Positions 34,902 through 44,906 of a stretch of 64,000 nucleotides of DNA are shown piece by piece. Within the stretch, counting starts at the first letter, position 1, and each line of letters opens with the position of its first letter. Where the stretch lies: positions 124,001 through 188,000 of the forward strand of contig JAMLHN010000002.1 in the NCBI GenBank assembly GCA_023957115.1, written 5' to 3'. The position numbers and the translations under genes were made by a program. The notes below the pieces were generated by a model. That model was not told the origin of the DNA and did not search any database. It was given only the letters and a program-made list of their open reading frames with translations. The stretch comes from Thermomicrobiales bacterium (GTDB lineage Bacteria; Chloroflexota; Chloroflexia; Thermomicrobiales; UBA6265).

Positions 34902-36475
34902 GCGGAAACCGTCGCGTCCTGACGTCGCAGGACTTTACCTGGAAGCGCCCCCGTTGGAACGTTCCGGCGCACGACCGGCTCGCCGCCCACCATCACCAGC
35001 TCGATCCCGGTCGGACTCTCCAGGGGTCGTTCCCAGGTCGCCCCGTCGGCGATGGTCGCCTCGTCGAACAACACCAGATCGGCTGCATATCCCGTCCGAA
35101 TGAAACCCCGGTGGGGGACGTGAAACCGGGTTGCCGGGAAGCCGCTCATCTTGTAGATCGCCTCTTCGAGCGTGACCGCTTGCAGCTCGCGGACGCCCAT
35201 CCGAATCGCGCGGGCGAAACAGCCACTGGCGCGTGGATGACTGAAGGTACCGTGATAGATACCATCACTGGCCACCATCATGGCCGGATGCTGGAAGGTC
35301 TCCTTTGCGATCGTTCGGGCGACGTCGTCGCCATACCGCCGGTGATAGATCGTCAGCGCGTAGGGATGCTCGGCGATCAGCATGCGCATCGCCGCCTCAC
35401 CGATCGGCAGACCCTGCTCCTCGGCCACCTCTGCAACCGTGCGGCCGATATGGCTGCCACTCTGGTTGGCGGCAATCGTCAGCTTGCCCGGGCGACCCTC
35501 GCCAACAGTGAGCGACTCTTGCAAGTACTCGGTCAGCTGTTTGCGAATCTCGGGATCCTGCAATCGACGATAGACCCCATCGGTGCCACCGGCTTGCGCC
35601 CAGGTCGGCAAGGTCATCGCCAAATGGGTGCAACCAGCCGGATACATATAGGATTCGAACGTGACGTCGATCGTCCCCGCCGCCTCGTCGAGCAACGGGC
35701 GGCTGATGTCGTCGACGTTCTCGTGCGAGATATGGACCGGAATACCCGCTTCCCGCGAGATCTCGAACGTCTCGCGCCAGGCGGCGTCGCGTCCCAGAAT
35801 GTTGTATCGAATGTGAGCGGCATAGATCGCCCCGCCTTCGACCACAACCTTCGAAAGCTCGATCAGCTCGCGCGTGTCGGCAAATGCGGTCGGTTGGTAG
35901 TCGAGTCCGGTATTGAAGGCGACCGCCCCGGCATCCAGCCATTCGCGCACCAGCTCGCGCATCAGATCGAGCTCGGCATCGGTTGCCGGGCGGTCGTCCC
36001 ATCCCATCGCCGCCAGGCGAATGGGCAGATGAGGGATTTCCGGAACCACATTGGCTGGAGTCGTGCCGTCGAACAGCGCGAGATAGTCCTCCGCACGCGG
36101 CCACGGTCCACCGAGCTTGGCGTCACCGGTGGCAAAGCGGGTGTAGTCCCACATCTGCCGGAAGAGCTCGCCCTCCAGATGGGTCCAGCCGAACCCATCC
36201 GGGGCAAGAAGCTGGGTCGTGACTCCCTGGCGGACCGACCCGTACCGGTTTGGCGTCGCCGGCTCGATCAGAGCCACTTCGGAATGGATGTGAACGTCGA
36301 TGAACCCAGGCGACACGATCAGACCGGCCGCGTCGATTTCGACCGTGCCCCGCTCTTCTCCCAGATCGCCGATTGCGACGATCCGTCCCTCGTCGATCGC
36401 GAGATCGGCGGCATACCGAGCCGCACCCGAGCCATCGACGATTGTTCCCTGACGAATAACGGTGTCGAACGCCAC
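34898..36475 (-). CDS. N-acyl-D-amino-acid deacylase (D-aminoacylase)-like amidohydrolase
   Basis: A 525-residue metal-dependent amidohydrolase of the amidohydrolase-3/D-aminoacylase type. Marks: the start TVIRQGTIVDGSGAARYAAD, the metal HxH in SPGFIDVHIHSEVAL, the GIPVHISHEN histidine, and the terminal SDGIYHGTFSHPRASGCFAR aspartate, with GYAADLVLFDE near the C terminus. It would remove N-acyl groups from D-amino acids, or act on a cyclic amide. It is the first enzyme gene after the permeases and probably acts on the imported solute. Confidence 0.88.
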   Translation of the reverse strand: MAFDTVIRQGTIVDGSGAARYAADLAIDEGRIVAIGDLGEERGTVEIDAAGLIVSPGFIDVHIHSEVALIEPATPNRYGSVRQGVTTQLLAPDGFGWTHLEGELFRQMWDYTRFATGDAKLGGPWPRAEDYLALFDGTTPANVVPEIPHLPIRLAAMGWDDRPATDAELDLMRELVREWLDAGAVAFNTGLDYQPTAFADTRELIELSKVVVEGGAIYAAHIRYNILGRDAAWRETFEISREAGIPVHISHENVDDISRPLLDEAAGTIDVTFESYMYPAGCTHLAMTLPTWAQAGGTDGVYRRLQDPEIRKQLTEYLQESLTVGEGRPGKLTIAANQSGSHIGRTVAEVAEEQGLPIGEAAMRMLIAEHPYALTIYHRRYGDDVARTIAKETFQHPAMMVASDGIYHGTFSHPRASGCFARAIRMGVRELQAVTLEEAIYKMSGFPATRFHVPHRGFIRTGYAADLVLFDEATIADGATWERPLESPTGIELVMVGGEPVVRRNVPTGALPGKVLRRQDATVSA

Positions 36476-36493
36476 CCGAGTGTGCTCCTGCCT

Positions 36494-37387
36494 TTACACG
36501 TATGGATCGAGGGCGTCGCGCAACCCGTCGCCCAGAAAATTGATGCTCAACACGGTGAGCGCAATCGCCAGTCCGGGACCGATCCAGACCCAGGGCTCAT
36601 TGACGAGCACCTGAAGTGACTGGGCGGCATTGAGCATGTTGCCCCACGACGGAGTAGGGGGCTGGATCCCCAACCCGAGAAACGAGAGGGCCGCCTCCTG
36701 GAGCATCGCATTGGCGACCCCCAGGGTGCTGGCCACCACGATCGGAATGAAACTGTTGGGAAGCACATGACGCGTCAGCATCCGGCCGACCGGCACCCCG
36801 GTCGATTCGGCGGCTTCGATAAATGGCTGGTTCATGACCGAGAGCACCTGACCGCGCACTAGCCGGGCCACGCCCATCCAGCTGAGGAACCCGATGATCA
36901 ACACCACATTACGCGCGCTCGACCCAAGCATCGATACCAGAACGATCAAGAGCACGAAGAGCGGGATGGCCATGAACACGTCGGTGACGCGCATAATGAT
37001 GCTATCGACCCAGCCACCCCGGAACCCGGCAATGAGACCGAGAACCGTCCCCAGCGACGAGCTGATCGCGACCGCCGCCAGCGCCACCAGAATCGAAACC
37101 CGGCCGCCAACGAACACACGGGTCAAGGTATCGCGTCCAAGTTTGTCGGTGCCGAGCGGATGCTCCAGACTCGGCGGTTTGTTTGCGTCGACCAGACTCA
37201 TCGCATAGGGATCGTATGGCGAGACCAAGGGGGTCAGCAGCGCCGCGAGGCCCATGAACACAAGGAAGACCAAACTGATCACCGCCACCCGGTGCCGAAC
37301 GAACCGCTTCCAGAATCCGGGTCGCGTCTTGATCTCTTCGAGGGCGTGCGGCTGGCCGCCGATGCTGGCAAGTGCTGCGCTGCTCAT
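36494..37387 (-). CDS. oligopeptide ABC transporter permease (DppC/OppC type)
   Basis: A 297-residue C-type permease. N-terminal helix RFVRHRVAVISLVFLVFMGL, GTDKLGRDTLTRVFVGGRVS, and the EAA loop FIEAAESTGVPVGRMLTRHV are intact, as is the C-terminal LGLGIQPPTPSWGNMLNAAQ. This full-length copy shows what the frameshifted copy at 25556 should look like. It overlaps the B-type permease by four bases. Confidence 0.93.
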   Translation of the reverse strand: MSSAALASIGGQPHALEEIKTRPGFWKRFVRHRVAVISLVFLVFMGLAALLTPLVSPYDPYAMSLVDANKPPSLEHPLGTDKLGRDTLTRVFVGGRVSILVALAAVAISSSLGTVLGLIAGFRGGWVDSIIMRVTDVFMAIPLFVLLIVLVSMLGSSARNVVLIIGFLSWMGVARLVRGQVLSVMNQPFIEAAESTGVPVGRMLTRHVLPNSFIPIVVASTLGVANAMLQEAALSFLGLGIQPPTPSWGNMLNAAQSLQVLVNEPWVWIGPGLAIALTVLSINFLGDGLRDALDPYV

Positions 37388-38339
37388 CCGAGCCGAATCC
37401 TTGGATCGATGACCGAATATGCAACATCGGCAAGGAAGCTACTGACCACCACCAGGATCGTGACCGCCATCGTCAGCGCCAGAATGACCGGATAGTCCTT
37501 CTGATTGGCGGCATTGAGCGTCAGCAGTCCGAGTCCCGGCCACTGAAAGACCGTCTCGATGACGATTGCGCCGCTGATCAGATAGGGGAGGCGAAACGCA
37601 ATAACGGTGATGACCGGAATGAGCGCGTTCTTCAGCCCGTGGCTCGAAATGACAATCCATTCCCGGAGCCCTTTGGCGCGCGCGGTACGCATGTAGTCTG
37701 CACGCATGACCTCGATCAGGCTGGCGCGGGTATAGCGGGTGAGCGCCGCCGCCAGCTCGAGCCCCAGGACCGCCGCCGGCAAAATGAGATGATGGATTCG
37801 GTCGAGCACCGGATGCTCCGCATTTGGCGATGATGCGCCAAAAACCGGAAACCAATTCAACTTCACGGCGAAGATATAGATCATCAATAAGCTGAGGAAG
37901 AATCCAGGAATCGATAACCAGAAAAAGGAGAAAAAGGTCGCCAGATAGTCGATCACCGAGTACTGCTTGATCGCCGAAATGATTCCGGTGACGATCCCGA
38001 CGATCACAGAAAAAACCATTGCCGTTCCAACCAGCAACAACGTCTTCGGCAGGCGCGCCATGATGATGTCGGTCACTGGCCTGCGCGAGGTCAGCGAGTA
38101 CCCCATATCGCCCTGGACCGCCCGGCCCAGCCATTGGACATACCGGAGCGGCGCTGGATCGTTCAGCCCGAGCCGCTCGCGCATCGCCTCCTTCGCCTCG
38201 GGGGTGGAAAGCGACTCCGGTGGCATCAGCGCGTCGACCGCATCGCCCGGCGCCATTTCGACAAAAATGAACACGAGGACGCTCCCGAGAGCAGGATCGT
38301 CAGGGCATGAAAGAGACGTCGAAGGATATATGCAGCCAC
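37384..38339 (-). CDS. oligopeptide ABC transporter permease (DppB/OppB type), one N-terminal frameshift
   Basis: The body of a B-type permease is intact from about 38290 to 37384: FIFVEMAPGDAVDALMPPES, then the EAA loop EVMRADYMRTARAKGLREW. The natural start appears to be GTG 38339 (VAAYILRRLFHALTILL), in another frame; one missing base near 38290 breaks the gene. A longer open frame to 38466 is artificial and reads into the binding-protein gene. The single indel in an otherwise normal gene suggests a sequencing or assembly fault. Confidence 0.85.
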
Positions 38340-38426
38340 GGAGCCAGATCCTGCGTTTGAGCGGTTCTCGCCAGAAAGAAGAATCGACGCGGAAGAGCGT
38401 ACGCCCCTCCGCGTCGAAAACAGACG

Positions 38427-40112
38427 TTACTCGACGACCTGCCACTCCTGGGCATTGTTGAGCCACATGATGTGGCCAGGACCCCAGACTGAGTTCTCGA
38501 GTTTTCCGGTATTGACCGCGACCAGATTCTGGCGGTCGAACAACCAGACGTTTGGCGACTCCTCGTTGAGGATCCTGATGGCGGTCTGGTAGTACTCGGC
38601 CTGCTCGTCCTGATCGTAGGTCAGCAACGCCGCATTCATGGCCGCATCGAACTCTTCGTTGCTCCAGCCGTAGGTGACGTAGCCCGGAGGACCCCAGACG
38701 GCTGTTAGGTTGGAGGGCGCCGGCTGAGCGCCGAACGATCCATACGTCATGTCCCAGGTCTTGTCGGCAATCTCCTGCGTGCGCACGCCCGAGCCATCGT
38801 CGAACTTGAGCTCGGTGTTGATGCCCACCGCCTGCAGATATTGCTGCATCGCCTCCATCACCGCTGCCGTGATCGGATCGGAGTAGTAGTACCAGAAACC
38901 CAATGTTTGCTCACCGGTCCAGCCGGCCTCTTCCAGAAGCTCCCTGGCCCTGTCCGGATCGTAGTCGTACGGATTGGCATCGTCTGGCTGCGCCCAGGTG
39001 ACATAAGGAATTTCGGTCGAAACCGCCGCGACCTGTCCCTGGAACAGCGTTTCGGCGATGGTGTTCTTGTCGATCGCATAGGCCATGGCCTGCCGAACCC
39101 GCTTATCCTGCAAGTAGGGTTGGTAGACATTGAACGCGATGTAGCCGACGCCCGCCGGGAAGCCGATCGACTCGGCGCCTTCGATGCCGCCAACCAGCTC
39201 GACCTCATTGATCGTCATCGGGGCTGCCAGGCTCGAACCTTGCTGGAAGGCCGCCAGCGAGGTCTCGGCGCTGGCGAAGAAGAGCAGGTTCAGATTCTTG
39301 ATCGCCGGCGCGCCGAAGTGATAGGCATCGTGCGCCTCGAGCTCGACCCGCTCGCCCTCCACCAGCGACATGAACTTGAACGGACCGGCGCCCACACGCT
39401 CCTCGGTCGTCCAGAACGGAAGCTCGGTGATCGTCGCCCGATCGGCGCTGCCGAGCACATGCTCCGGCATGATGCTGATGAACAGGAATCCAGCCAGCAT
39501 GCCCGAATCGGGCTGCACCAGATCGATTTGCACCGTGTAATCGTCCGGAGCCGTAACCCCGCTGAGGCTGGTGGGCGTGCCATCTTCCACCGCCTGAGCC
39601 TCTTCGTATCCAACGACATTGCGGAACGACGAGCCCCAGCGAGAGGTCGTGGCTGGATCGGTCAGCATGTTGATGGTGAACACCACATCCTTGGCGGTCA
39701 CCGGGGTGCCGTCATGCCAGACAGCATCGTCGCGCAGCTTGAAAACCGCGGTCGTGTCGGCAATCTCCCACGACTCGGCCAGGTCCCCGACGAACCCTTG
39801 CAGATCCGCCGAAATGGTGACCAAACGAGCGTCGACCATACGATTGATCTCGAACTGGCTGCCGCCATTGATGATGAAGCTGTACTCGGTCGCCGCCGCG
39901 TTCGGGCGGCCGCCGCCACCCTGGGTTGCGCCGGCATCGAAGCTCAGCGTCATCGTGTCCTGCGCGGCCGTCGAACCAGCATTGACCAGCGCCATACCGA
40001 ACGGCAGGCCAAGCCCAAGCGCGACGGATCCCTTGAGGATATCGCGCCGGGAAAGCTCGCCCGACCGCGCGCCATCGATCAATGTGTCGATTCCAAAGCG
40101 TTCTTGCGTCAT
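38427..40112 (-). CDS. peptide-type ABC transporter substrate-binding protein (SBP family 5)
   Basis: A 561-residue binding protein with a twin-arginine signal (ELSRRDILKGSVALGLGLPF, cleaved near STAAQD). Family-5 features: TAVFKLRDDAVWHDGTPVTA, KRVRQAMAYAIDKNTIAETL and FYSDPITAAV-like blocks; the C terminus ends in MWLNNAQEWQVVE. It heads the structural part of the catabolic operon, 86 bases after the GntR regulator. The ligand is unknown; the deacylase downstream suggests an N-acylated amino compound or short peptide. Confidence 0.93.
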   Translation of the reverse strand: MTQERFGIDTLIDGARSGELSRRDILKGSVALGLGLPFGMALVNAGSTAAQDTMTLSFDAGATQGGGGRPNAAATEYSFIINGGSQFEINRMVDARLVTISADLQGFVGDLAESWEIADTTAVFKLRDDAVWHDGTPVTAKDVVFTINMLTDPATTSRWGSSFRNVVGYEEAQAVEDGTPTSLSGVTAPDDYTVQIDLVQPDSGMLAGFLFISIMPEHVLGSADRATITELPFWTTEERVGAGPFKFMSLVEGERVELEAHDAYHFGAPAIKNLNLLFFASAETSLAAFQQGSSLAAPMTINEVELVGGIEGAESIGFPAGVGYIAFNVYQPYLQDKRVRQAMAYAIDKNTIAETLFQGQVAAVSTEIPYVTWAQPDDANPYDYDPDRARELLEEAGWTGEQTLGFWYYYSDPITAAVMEAMQQYLQAVGINTELKFDDGSGVRTQEIADKTWDMTYGSFGAQPAPSNLTAVWGPPGYVTYGWSNEEFDAAMNAALLTYDQDEQAEYYQTAIRILNEESPNVWLFDRQNLVAVNTGKLENSVWGPGHIMWLNNAQEWQVVE

Positions 40113-40198
40113 TCCGTACTCCTTGTCGATCTGACAAAACCATTGCTTCGTATCTGAGGAACCGAAGTGCCGGAGCGCTCTCCCGCCCGGCGGTCAGG

Positions 40199-40981
40199 TC
40201 AGCTGCGCTCCTTTCCATAGACGTTCCGCCAAAGCGGACGAAATCCCATGCGAGACGACGTCGTTTCGAAATGGGCGATCAACGCCTCACGCGCGGCTGG
40301 GCCGTCTCGCCGAGTCGCAGCCGCCGCAATTGCTTCATGCTCCTTGAGATCCTGCATCCCCATTTCCGGCGGGCGCGAGTCCCGAGTCTTCCCAGCAATC
40401 GTCAATGAGTAGACCGCGTCCAGCAGGGCGGCGATGATCGTGTTGTCCGCACGGCTCATGATGACCCGGTGCATACCAATATCGGCGTCGGTGTTCGCGC
40501 TTCCACCTTCGATGGCGGTGCGCATATCGTGCAGATGCGTCCGGATCTGATCGCAATCTTCATCGGTGAGCTGCTCGACCGCTCCGCTGATCGCGGCAAT
40601 CTCGAGCAGGCATCTGGTTTCGGCCAGGTCCTTGATGGAAAAGGATCGAATGAGGAAATCGGCTGTGAAGTGCCCGAGATACGATTCGACTTCGAAGGCA
40701 CGAACGAACCGTCCGACCCCCTTGCGGGTCTCGATCAAACCGACCGCTTCGAGCCCGCGCAACGCTTCGCGAATGAGTGGTCGCCCAACGCCCATTTGGG
40801 CCGCCAGCCACGCTTCAGACGGCAGACGGTCCCCCGGCTGCAGGTTGTTGTCGATAATGTATTCCTGCAGGCGCGCATGGACCTCTGGCACCAGCGAAAC
40901 CGATTGGATCGGCCGGATACCATTCTGCGTAAGGCCCGCATCGGCCTGAGACGGTGTGCCTACACTTCTGCCCAAAAACAC
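40199..40981 (-). CDS. FadR-type GntR family transcriptional regulator
   Basis: A 260-residue regulator. The N-terminal winged helix is visible: LQEYIIDNNLQPGDRLPSEA, then LAAQMGVGRPLIREALRGLE and GLIETRKGVGRFVR. From about residue 100 a helical FCD effector domain follows, with metal-site residues in ETRCLLEIAAI, DADIGMHRVIM and KEHEAIAAA (the conserved D, H and H). Such regulators usually repress a catabolic operon until a carboxylate ligand binds. It is the first gene of the operon and is probably autoregulated through the operator at 40999-41012. Confidence 0.93.
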   Translation of the reverse strand: MFLGRSVGTPSQADAGLTQNGIRPIQSVSLVPEVHARLQEYIIDNNLQPGDRLPSEAWLAAQMGVGRPLIREALRGLEAVGLIETRKGVGRFVRAFEVESYLGHFTADFLIRSFSIKDLAETRCLLEIAAISGAVEQLTDEDCDQIRTHLHDMRTAIEGGSANTDADIGMHRVIMSRADNTIIAALLDAVYSLTIAGKTRDSRPPEMGMQDLKEHEAIAAAATRRDGPAAREALIAHFETTSSRMGFRPLWRNVYGKERS

Positions 40982-40998
40982 TCCCAGTGCGTCAATTT

Positions 40999-41045
40999 GT
41001 AAGATGTCTTACTGCCAATTCTAGCATCGCATCGGGCGGTGTCAA
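40999..41045 (-). promoter_or_regulatory. promoter and overlapping operator of the catabolic operon
   Basis: On the minus strand: TTGACA (41045-41040), a 16-base spacer, TAGAAT (41023-41018), then the dyad GTAAGACATCTTAC (41012-40999) beginning about six bases after the -10. This places the operator over the transcription start, 18 bases before the GntR start codon. The -35 is perfect and the -10 matches five of six. The arms GTAAGA/TCTTAC fit a GntR-type site in general form. Confidence 0.75.
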
Positions 41046-41278
41046 CCGCGGGTCGTGAGTCCTGGATCTGGAGTCCGCCCTCCGGACCGCTCCACGCGTT
41101 CAGGCGCCGGAACTGGTAGACAGCGGCTTCTTCTGTCAAACTATGCAGGTTGCGCTGGTCGCCGCCGTCCGCGAATCCGGCGTGTTTTTGTGTCTGCCGC
41201 GCATCCATCCAACTGAGTACCACCACCGCTATGACAATTCCGACCGGAACCGTCCCCCTCTATAAGGAAGAGCGCAGC
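41046..41278. other. typA leader region with a weak heptamer array
   Basis: No gene is supported. A short array (GTCGTGA, GTCCTGG, ATCTGGA) lies at 41052-41072. The typA ribosome site AAGGAAG ends about ten bases before ATG 41279. Confidence 0.4.
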
Positions 41279-43129
41279 ATGGGCCACGACACCCTCGCAA
41301 CCAACCTCCGCAACGTCGCGATCATCGCCCATGTCGATCACGGCAAGACCACGCTTGTCGATGGACTCCTCAAGCAATCGAATGTCTTTCGCGATCCCGA
41401 TGCCGCCGGCGAGCTGATCATGGATGCGAACGACCTCGAGCGCGAACGCGGCATCACGATTCTGGCCAAGAACACCGCGATCTTCTACGAGGGCATCAAG
41501 ATCAACATCATCGACACACCCGGGCATGCCGACTTCGGCGGCGAAGTCGAACGCGTGCTGAATATGGCGGATGGCTGCCTGTTGCTGGTCGACGCGGTCG
41601 AGGGTCCGATGCCGCAAACGCGCACCGTGCTGCAACGTGCTCTGGAGATCGGGCTCCGTCCGGTCGTGGTGGTCAACAAGATCGACCGCCCGGCGCAACG
41701 GGCGGACGAGGTCGTCGATCTCACGCAGGATCTCTTTCTGGATCTTGCCAGCGATGCAGAGCAGCTCGATTTCCCGGTCGTCTACGCAGTCGCGCGCGAT
41801 GGGAAAGCAGGGTTTACTCCCGATGCGCTGCAAGACGATCTGCGACCGCTCCTCGATACCATTATTTCCTCGATTCCAGCGCCGGCGGTCGACCTCGAAG
41901 CCCCCGCGCAGTTGCTCATTGCGTCGCTCGACTACGACACGCACCGCGGTCGCGTCGCAATCGGCCGCGTGCATCGCGGAGTGATCAAGGCCGGGGACAC
42001 GATGCTGCAGATCGACCCCGACGGCACGCAGCAGCGGCAGCGGATCTCTACGCTGGAAACGTTCGACGGACTCAAGCGCAAGGAGATTCAGGAGGCTTCC
42101 GCCGGCGACATCATCGCCATCTGCGGATTCTCCGATGCGAAGATCGGCGCAACCCTGGCCGATCCGTCGGCGCCCGATGCGCTGGCGCCAATCGCCATCG
42201 AAGAGCCGACGCTGAAGCTTTCGTTCGGCGTCAATACCTCACCTTTTGCCGGCAGGGAAGCCAAATACTCGACCTCCCGCCAGCTCCGCGAGCGCCTCTT
42301 CCGCGAGTTGGAGACCAACCTCTCGCTTCGCGTGGAATCGACCGAGCAGGCCGACGTCTTTGCGGTGTCCGGGCGCGGTGAGCTGCACCTCTCGATTCTG
42401 ATCGAGACGATGCGCCGCGAGGGGTACGAGTTCCAGGTTTCCCGTCCCGAAGCGATCACCCGCAAAATCGACGGCGAGATCTACGAACCGATCGAACATC
42501 TGCAGATCGACACCACCGAACCCTTCGTCGGAACGGTGACCGAGCTGGTCGGCGGCCGTCGAGCGCAGATGATGAACATGGTCAACGATGGGCGCGGCAA
42601 TGTTCGACTGGAATTCGCCATTCCGACCCGGGGACTCATCGGGCTGCGCAACGCATTCCTGACGGCGACCAAGGGAAACGGGGTGATGGCATCCCGGCTG
42701 ATCGGATTCGAGCCGTTCTATGGTCCGATCGATTCACAGCGCACCGGCGCCCTCGTCGCCTCGGAAACGGGAACCGCGCTGGCCAACGGCATTGCGAACG
42801 CCCAGGAACGGGGCGTCATCTTCATCGAACCGCAGACCGAAGTCTACGAAGGGATGATCGTCGGGCAGCAACCGCGCCAGGGCGATCTGGTGGTCAATGT
42901 CTGCCGTGCCAAGAAGCTGACGAACATTCGATCCAGCACCTCCGATATCGCGGTCAAGCTGACACCCCCCACGATCCTGAGCCTCGAGCAGTCACTCGAT
43001 TTCCTCGCCGATGACGAGCTGCTGGAAGTCACGCCGAAATCCTACCGGCTGCGCAAACGACTCCTGTCCGCCGACGACCGCGCGAAGGAACGGAAGCGCG
43101 CCGCCATCGCAGCCGGGCAGACATACTAA
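41279..43129 (+). CDS. typA: translational GTPase TypA/BipA
   Basis: A 616-residue ribosome-associated GTPase. The start ATG 41279 follows AAGGAAG; the frame extends upstream to 41150 without support. Motifs: G1 [10 protein letters not shown], switch-region [11 protein letters not shown]3 [15 protein letters not shown]4 VNKIDRP. Domain 2, the domain III-like [18 protein letters not shown] and the TypA-specific C-terminal block ([20 protein letters not shown]) follow. It acts in ribosome assembly and stress growth. It is divergent from the GntR regulator. Confidence 0.96.
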   Translation: MGHDTLATNLRNVAIIAHVDHGKTTLVDGLLKQSNVFRDPDAAGELIMDANDLERERGITILAKNTAIFYEGIKINIIDTPGHADFGGEVERVLNMADGCLLLVDAVEGPMPQTRTVLQRALEIGLRPVVVVNKIDRPAQRADEVVDLTQDLFLDLASDAEQLDFPVVYAVARDGKAGFTPDALQDDLRPLLDTIISSIPAPAVDLEAPAQLLIASLDYDTHRGRVAIGRVHRGVIKAGDTMLQIDPDGTQQRQRISTLETFDGLKRKEIQEASAGDIIAICGFSDAKIGATLADPSAPDALAPIAIEEPTLKLSFGVNTSPFAGREAKYSTSRQLRERLFRELETNLSLRVESTEQADVFAVSGRGELHLSILIETMRREGYEFQVSRPEAITRKIDGEIYEPIEHLQIDTTEPFVGTVTELVGGRRAQMMNMVNDGRGNVRLEFAIPTRGLIGLRNAFLTATKGNGVMASRLIGFEPFYGPIDSQRTGALVASETGTALANGIANAQERGVIFIEPQTEVYEGMIVGQQPRQGDLVVNVCRAKKLTNIRSSTSDIAVKLTPPTILSLEQSLDFLADDELLEVTPKSYRLRKRLLSADDRAKERKRAAIAAGQTY

Positions 43130-43136
43130 GACGAAT

Positions 43137-43164
43137 GTCCTGCGTTCTGAGTCCTGTGTCCTGA
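43137..43164. repeat. heptanucleotide repeat array after typA
   Basis: GTCCTGC, GTTCTGA, GTCCTGT and GTCCTGA, in perfect phase, begin seven bases after the typA stop. From 43165 to 43357 I see no gene or clear signal. Confidence 0.75.
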
Positions 43165-43357
43165 GCAAACCGCGAGCACTTGGTCTCCACCTTCGTTCGT
43201 AGTCGAGGGCCTCTGTGCTCTCTCGTGGGCCACGCACGTCAACGTCCCCGCCACACCACGCTCGTCACGCCTCGGAACTGAGGGGATGCGGCGAAGGCTG
43301 ATATTCGATCGGTCACTCGCGGCAGGCGCAGTATCCTAGCCATCGCAGCAGCTCGAT

Positions 43358-44875
43358 GTGTGGCCGGGTTCCATCGGTTGTGTCAAGGATCGGTATCGCC
43401 TCTTGTTTTCCCATCGTGTGAGTCAGAAGCTCGTCGTTGCCGTCATCTACGTCTGCGGCATGTTGATGAACTCGCTCGACTCGACGATGGTCACCGTTGC
43501 CTTCGCAACGCTCGGCCGGGAATTCAACCGCACTCCGGAGGAAATGCAGGGAATCCTGATCGGATTCCTGGTCAGCATGGCCATGTTCATCCCGGCCTCC
43601 GGGTGGCTGGGCGACCGATTCGGAACCAAACGCATCTTCCTTCTTGCCTTGTTGATCTTTACCACCGGTTCATTGCTATCCGGGATGGCGGGTTCGTACG
43701 AGCATCTGCTTCTGTCCCGTATCGTCCAGGGCGCCGGCGGCGGTTTGTTGACTCCCGTCGGTATGGCGATGCTCTACCGCACCTATCCGCCTGAAGAGCG
43801 CGTCCGCATCTCCCGTATCCTCATGTTCGCGCTCATCATCGGTCCGGCAATGGGTCCGCTGATCGGCGGGTACCTGATCGAGCGGTTTTCCTGGCATGCC
43901 ATCTTCTTCGTCAATGTCCCGGTTGGCCTGGCCGCGTTGGCCGTCGGCGCGCTCTTCCTCGAAGAACACACCGAGGCAACCCCGGGTGGCTTCGACATCG
44001 CCGGGTTCCTGCTTGGTGGCATCGGTCTAGCCGCGCTCATGTTCGCCCTCAACCAGGGACCGCGACAGGGATGGGCTTCCCCAATCGTCTGGGGATCGGC
44101 AGCGATCGGCGCCGTCATCCTGACCCTCTTTGTCCTTGTCGAGCTTCGCAAGACAGAACCGATGGTCCAGCTCCGCCTCTTTCAGAACCGCCTGTTTGGG
44201 TCGACGGCCATCGTGTCGTTCTTTTCCTCCGCGGCCTTCCTGGGCACGCTCTTCGTCACGCCGATCTTCTTACAGGAGGGGCGTGGGGTAAGTCCCTGGG
44301 AGTCCGGAACGACGACATTTCCGGAAGCGCTCGGCGTCGTCTGCTCGACCCAAATCGTTGCGCGCCTCTATCCACGCATTGGGCCACGCCGGCTGATGAC
44401 GGGCGGCATGATCGGCCTTGGCGTCATTGCCCTGATCATGTCCATGTTGTCACTCGAGGGCGGACCCTGGCCGGTGCGCATCCTCATGTTCTGCATCGGT
44501 ATCTGCATGGCCTACATCTTTCTGCCCAATCAGGCCGCGAGCATGGCAACGGTCTCCCGAGCCGACACCGGCCGGGGTTCGACACTCTTTTCCGTGCAAC
44601 GTCAGCTGGGGAGCGCCGTCGGCATTGCCGTCTTGGGAAGTGTTATGGCGCTGGTCGGCACCACCATCGGCGGCCAGATCGGCGGACCGCCCAATATCGA
44701 CGCCTACCAATGGGCCTATCGCGCGGCCGCGGTGATCGCGTTCATTGGAGCTGCCATGGCGTTCCGCGTACCGGACAGCGAAGCCGCGGCAACAATGGTT
44801 CGAGATACGCGGACCGTCCGCCGTTCCTCCCGCCGTCCCAGAAACCCACTGACCAAGCAATCATCCTCAGGTTGA
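43358..44875 (+). CDS. MFS transporter, DHA2 family (EmrB/QacA-like)
   Basis: A 505-residue multidrug-type exporter with about 14 predicted membrane helices. Marks: the first helix and NSLDSTMVTVAFATLGREF (the acidic residue of the DHA2 signature), motif A GWLGDRFGTKR, and motif C region GPAMGPLIGGYLIERFSWHA. It probably moves a lipophilic compound outward with protons entering. The start is uncertain: GTG 43358 and GTG 43418 are both possible, the latter giving a more typical N terminus (SQKLVVAVIYVCG); neither has a clear ribosome site. Confidence 0.9.
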   Translation: MWPGSIGCVKDRYRLLFSHRVSQKLVVAVIYVCGMLMNSLDSTMVTVAFATLGREFNRTPEEMQGILIGFLVSMAMFIPASGWLGDRFGTKRIFLLALLIFTTGSLLSGMAGSYEHLLLSRIVQGAGGGLLTPVGMAMLYRTYPPEERVRISRILMFALIIGPAMGPLIGGYLIERFSWHAIFFVNVPVGLAALAVGALFLEEHTEATPGGFDIAGFLLGGIGLAALMFALNQGPRQGWASPIVWGSAAIGAVILTLFVLVELRKTEPMVQLRLFQNRLFGSTAIVSFFSSAAFLGTLFVTPIFLQEGRGVSPWESGTTTFPEALGVVCSTQIVARLYPRIGPRRLMTGGMIGLGVIALIMSMLSLEGGPWPVRILMFCIGICMAYIFLPNQAASMATVSRADTGRGSTLFSVQRQLGSAVGIAVLGSVMALVGTTIGGQIGGPPNIDAYQWAYRAAAVIAFIGAAMAFRVPDSEAAATMVRDTRTVRRSSRRPRNPLTKQSSSG

Positions 44876-44906
44876 AAATCGATCGCCCTGAACGCTGAAC
44901 CGATCG

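Noticed and set aside
34892..36619. 575-codon open frame opposite the D-aminoacylase-like gene
   Set aside because: Antisense shadow of a well-supported gene; it also crosses two gene ends and resembles no family.
38841..40157. 438-codon open frame opposite the third binding protein
   Set aside because: Antisense shadow; no ribosome site and no recognisable motif.
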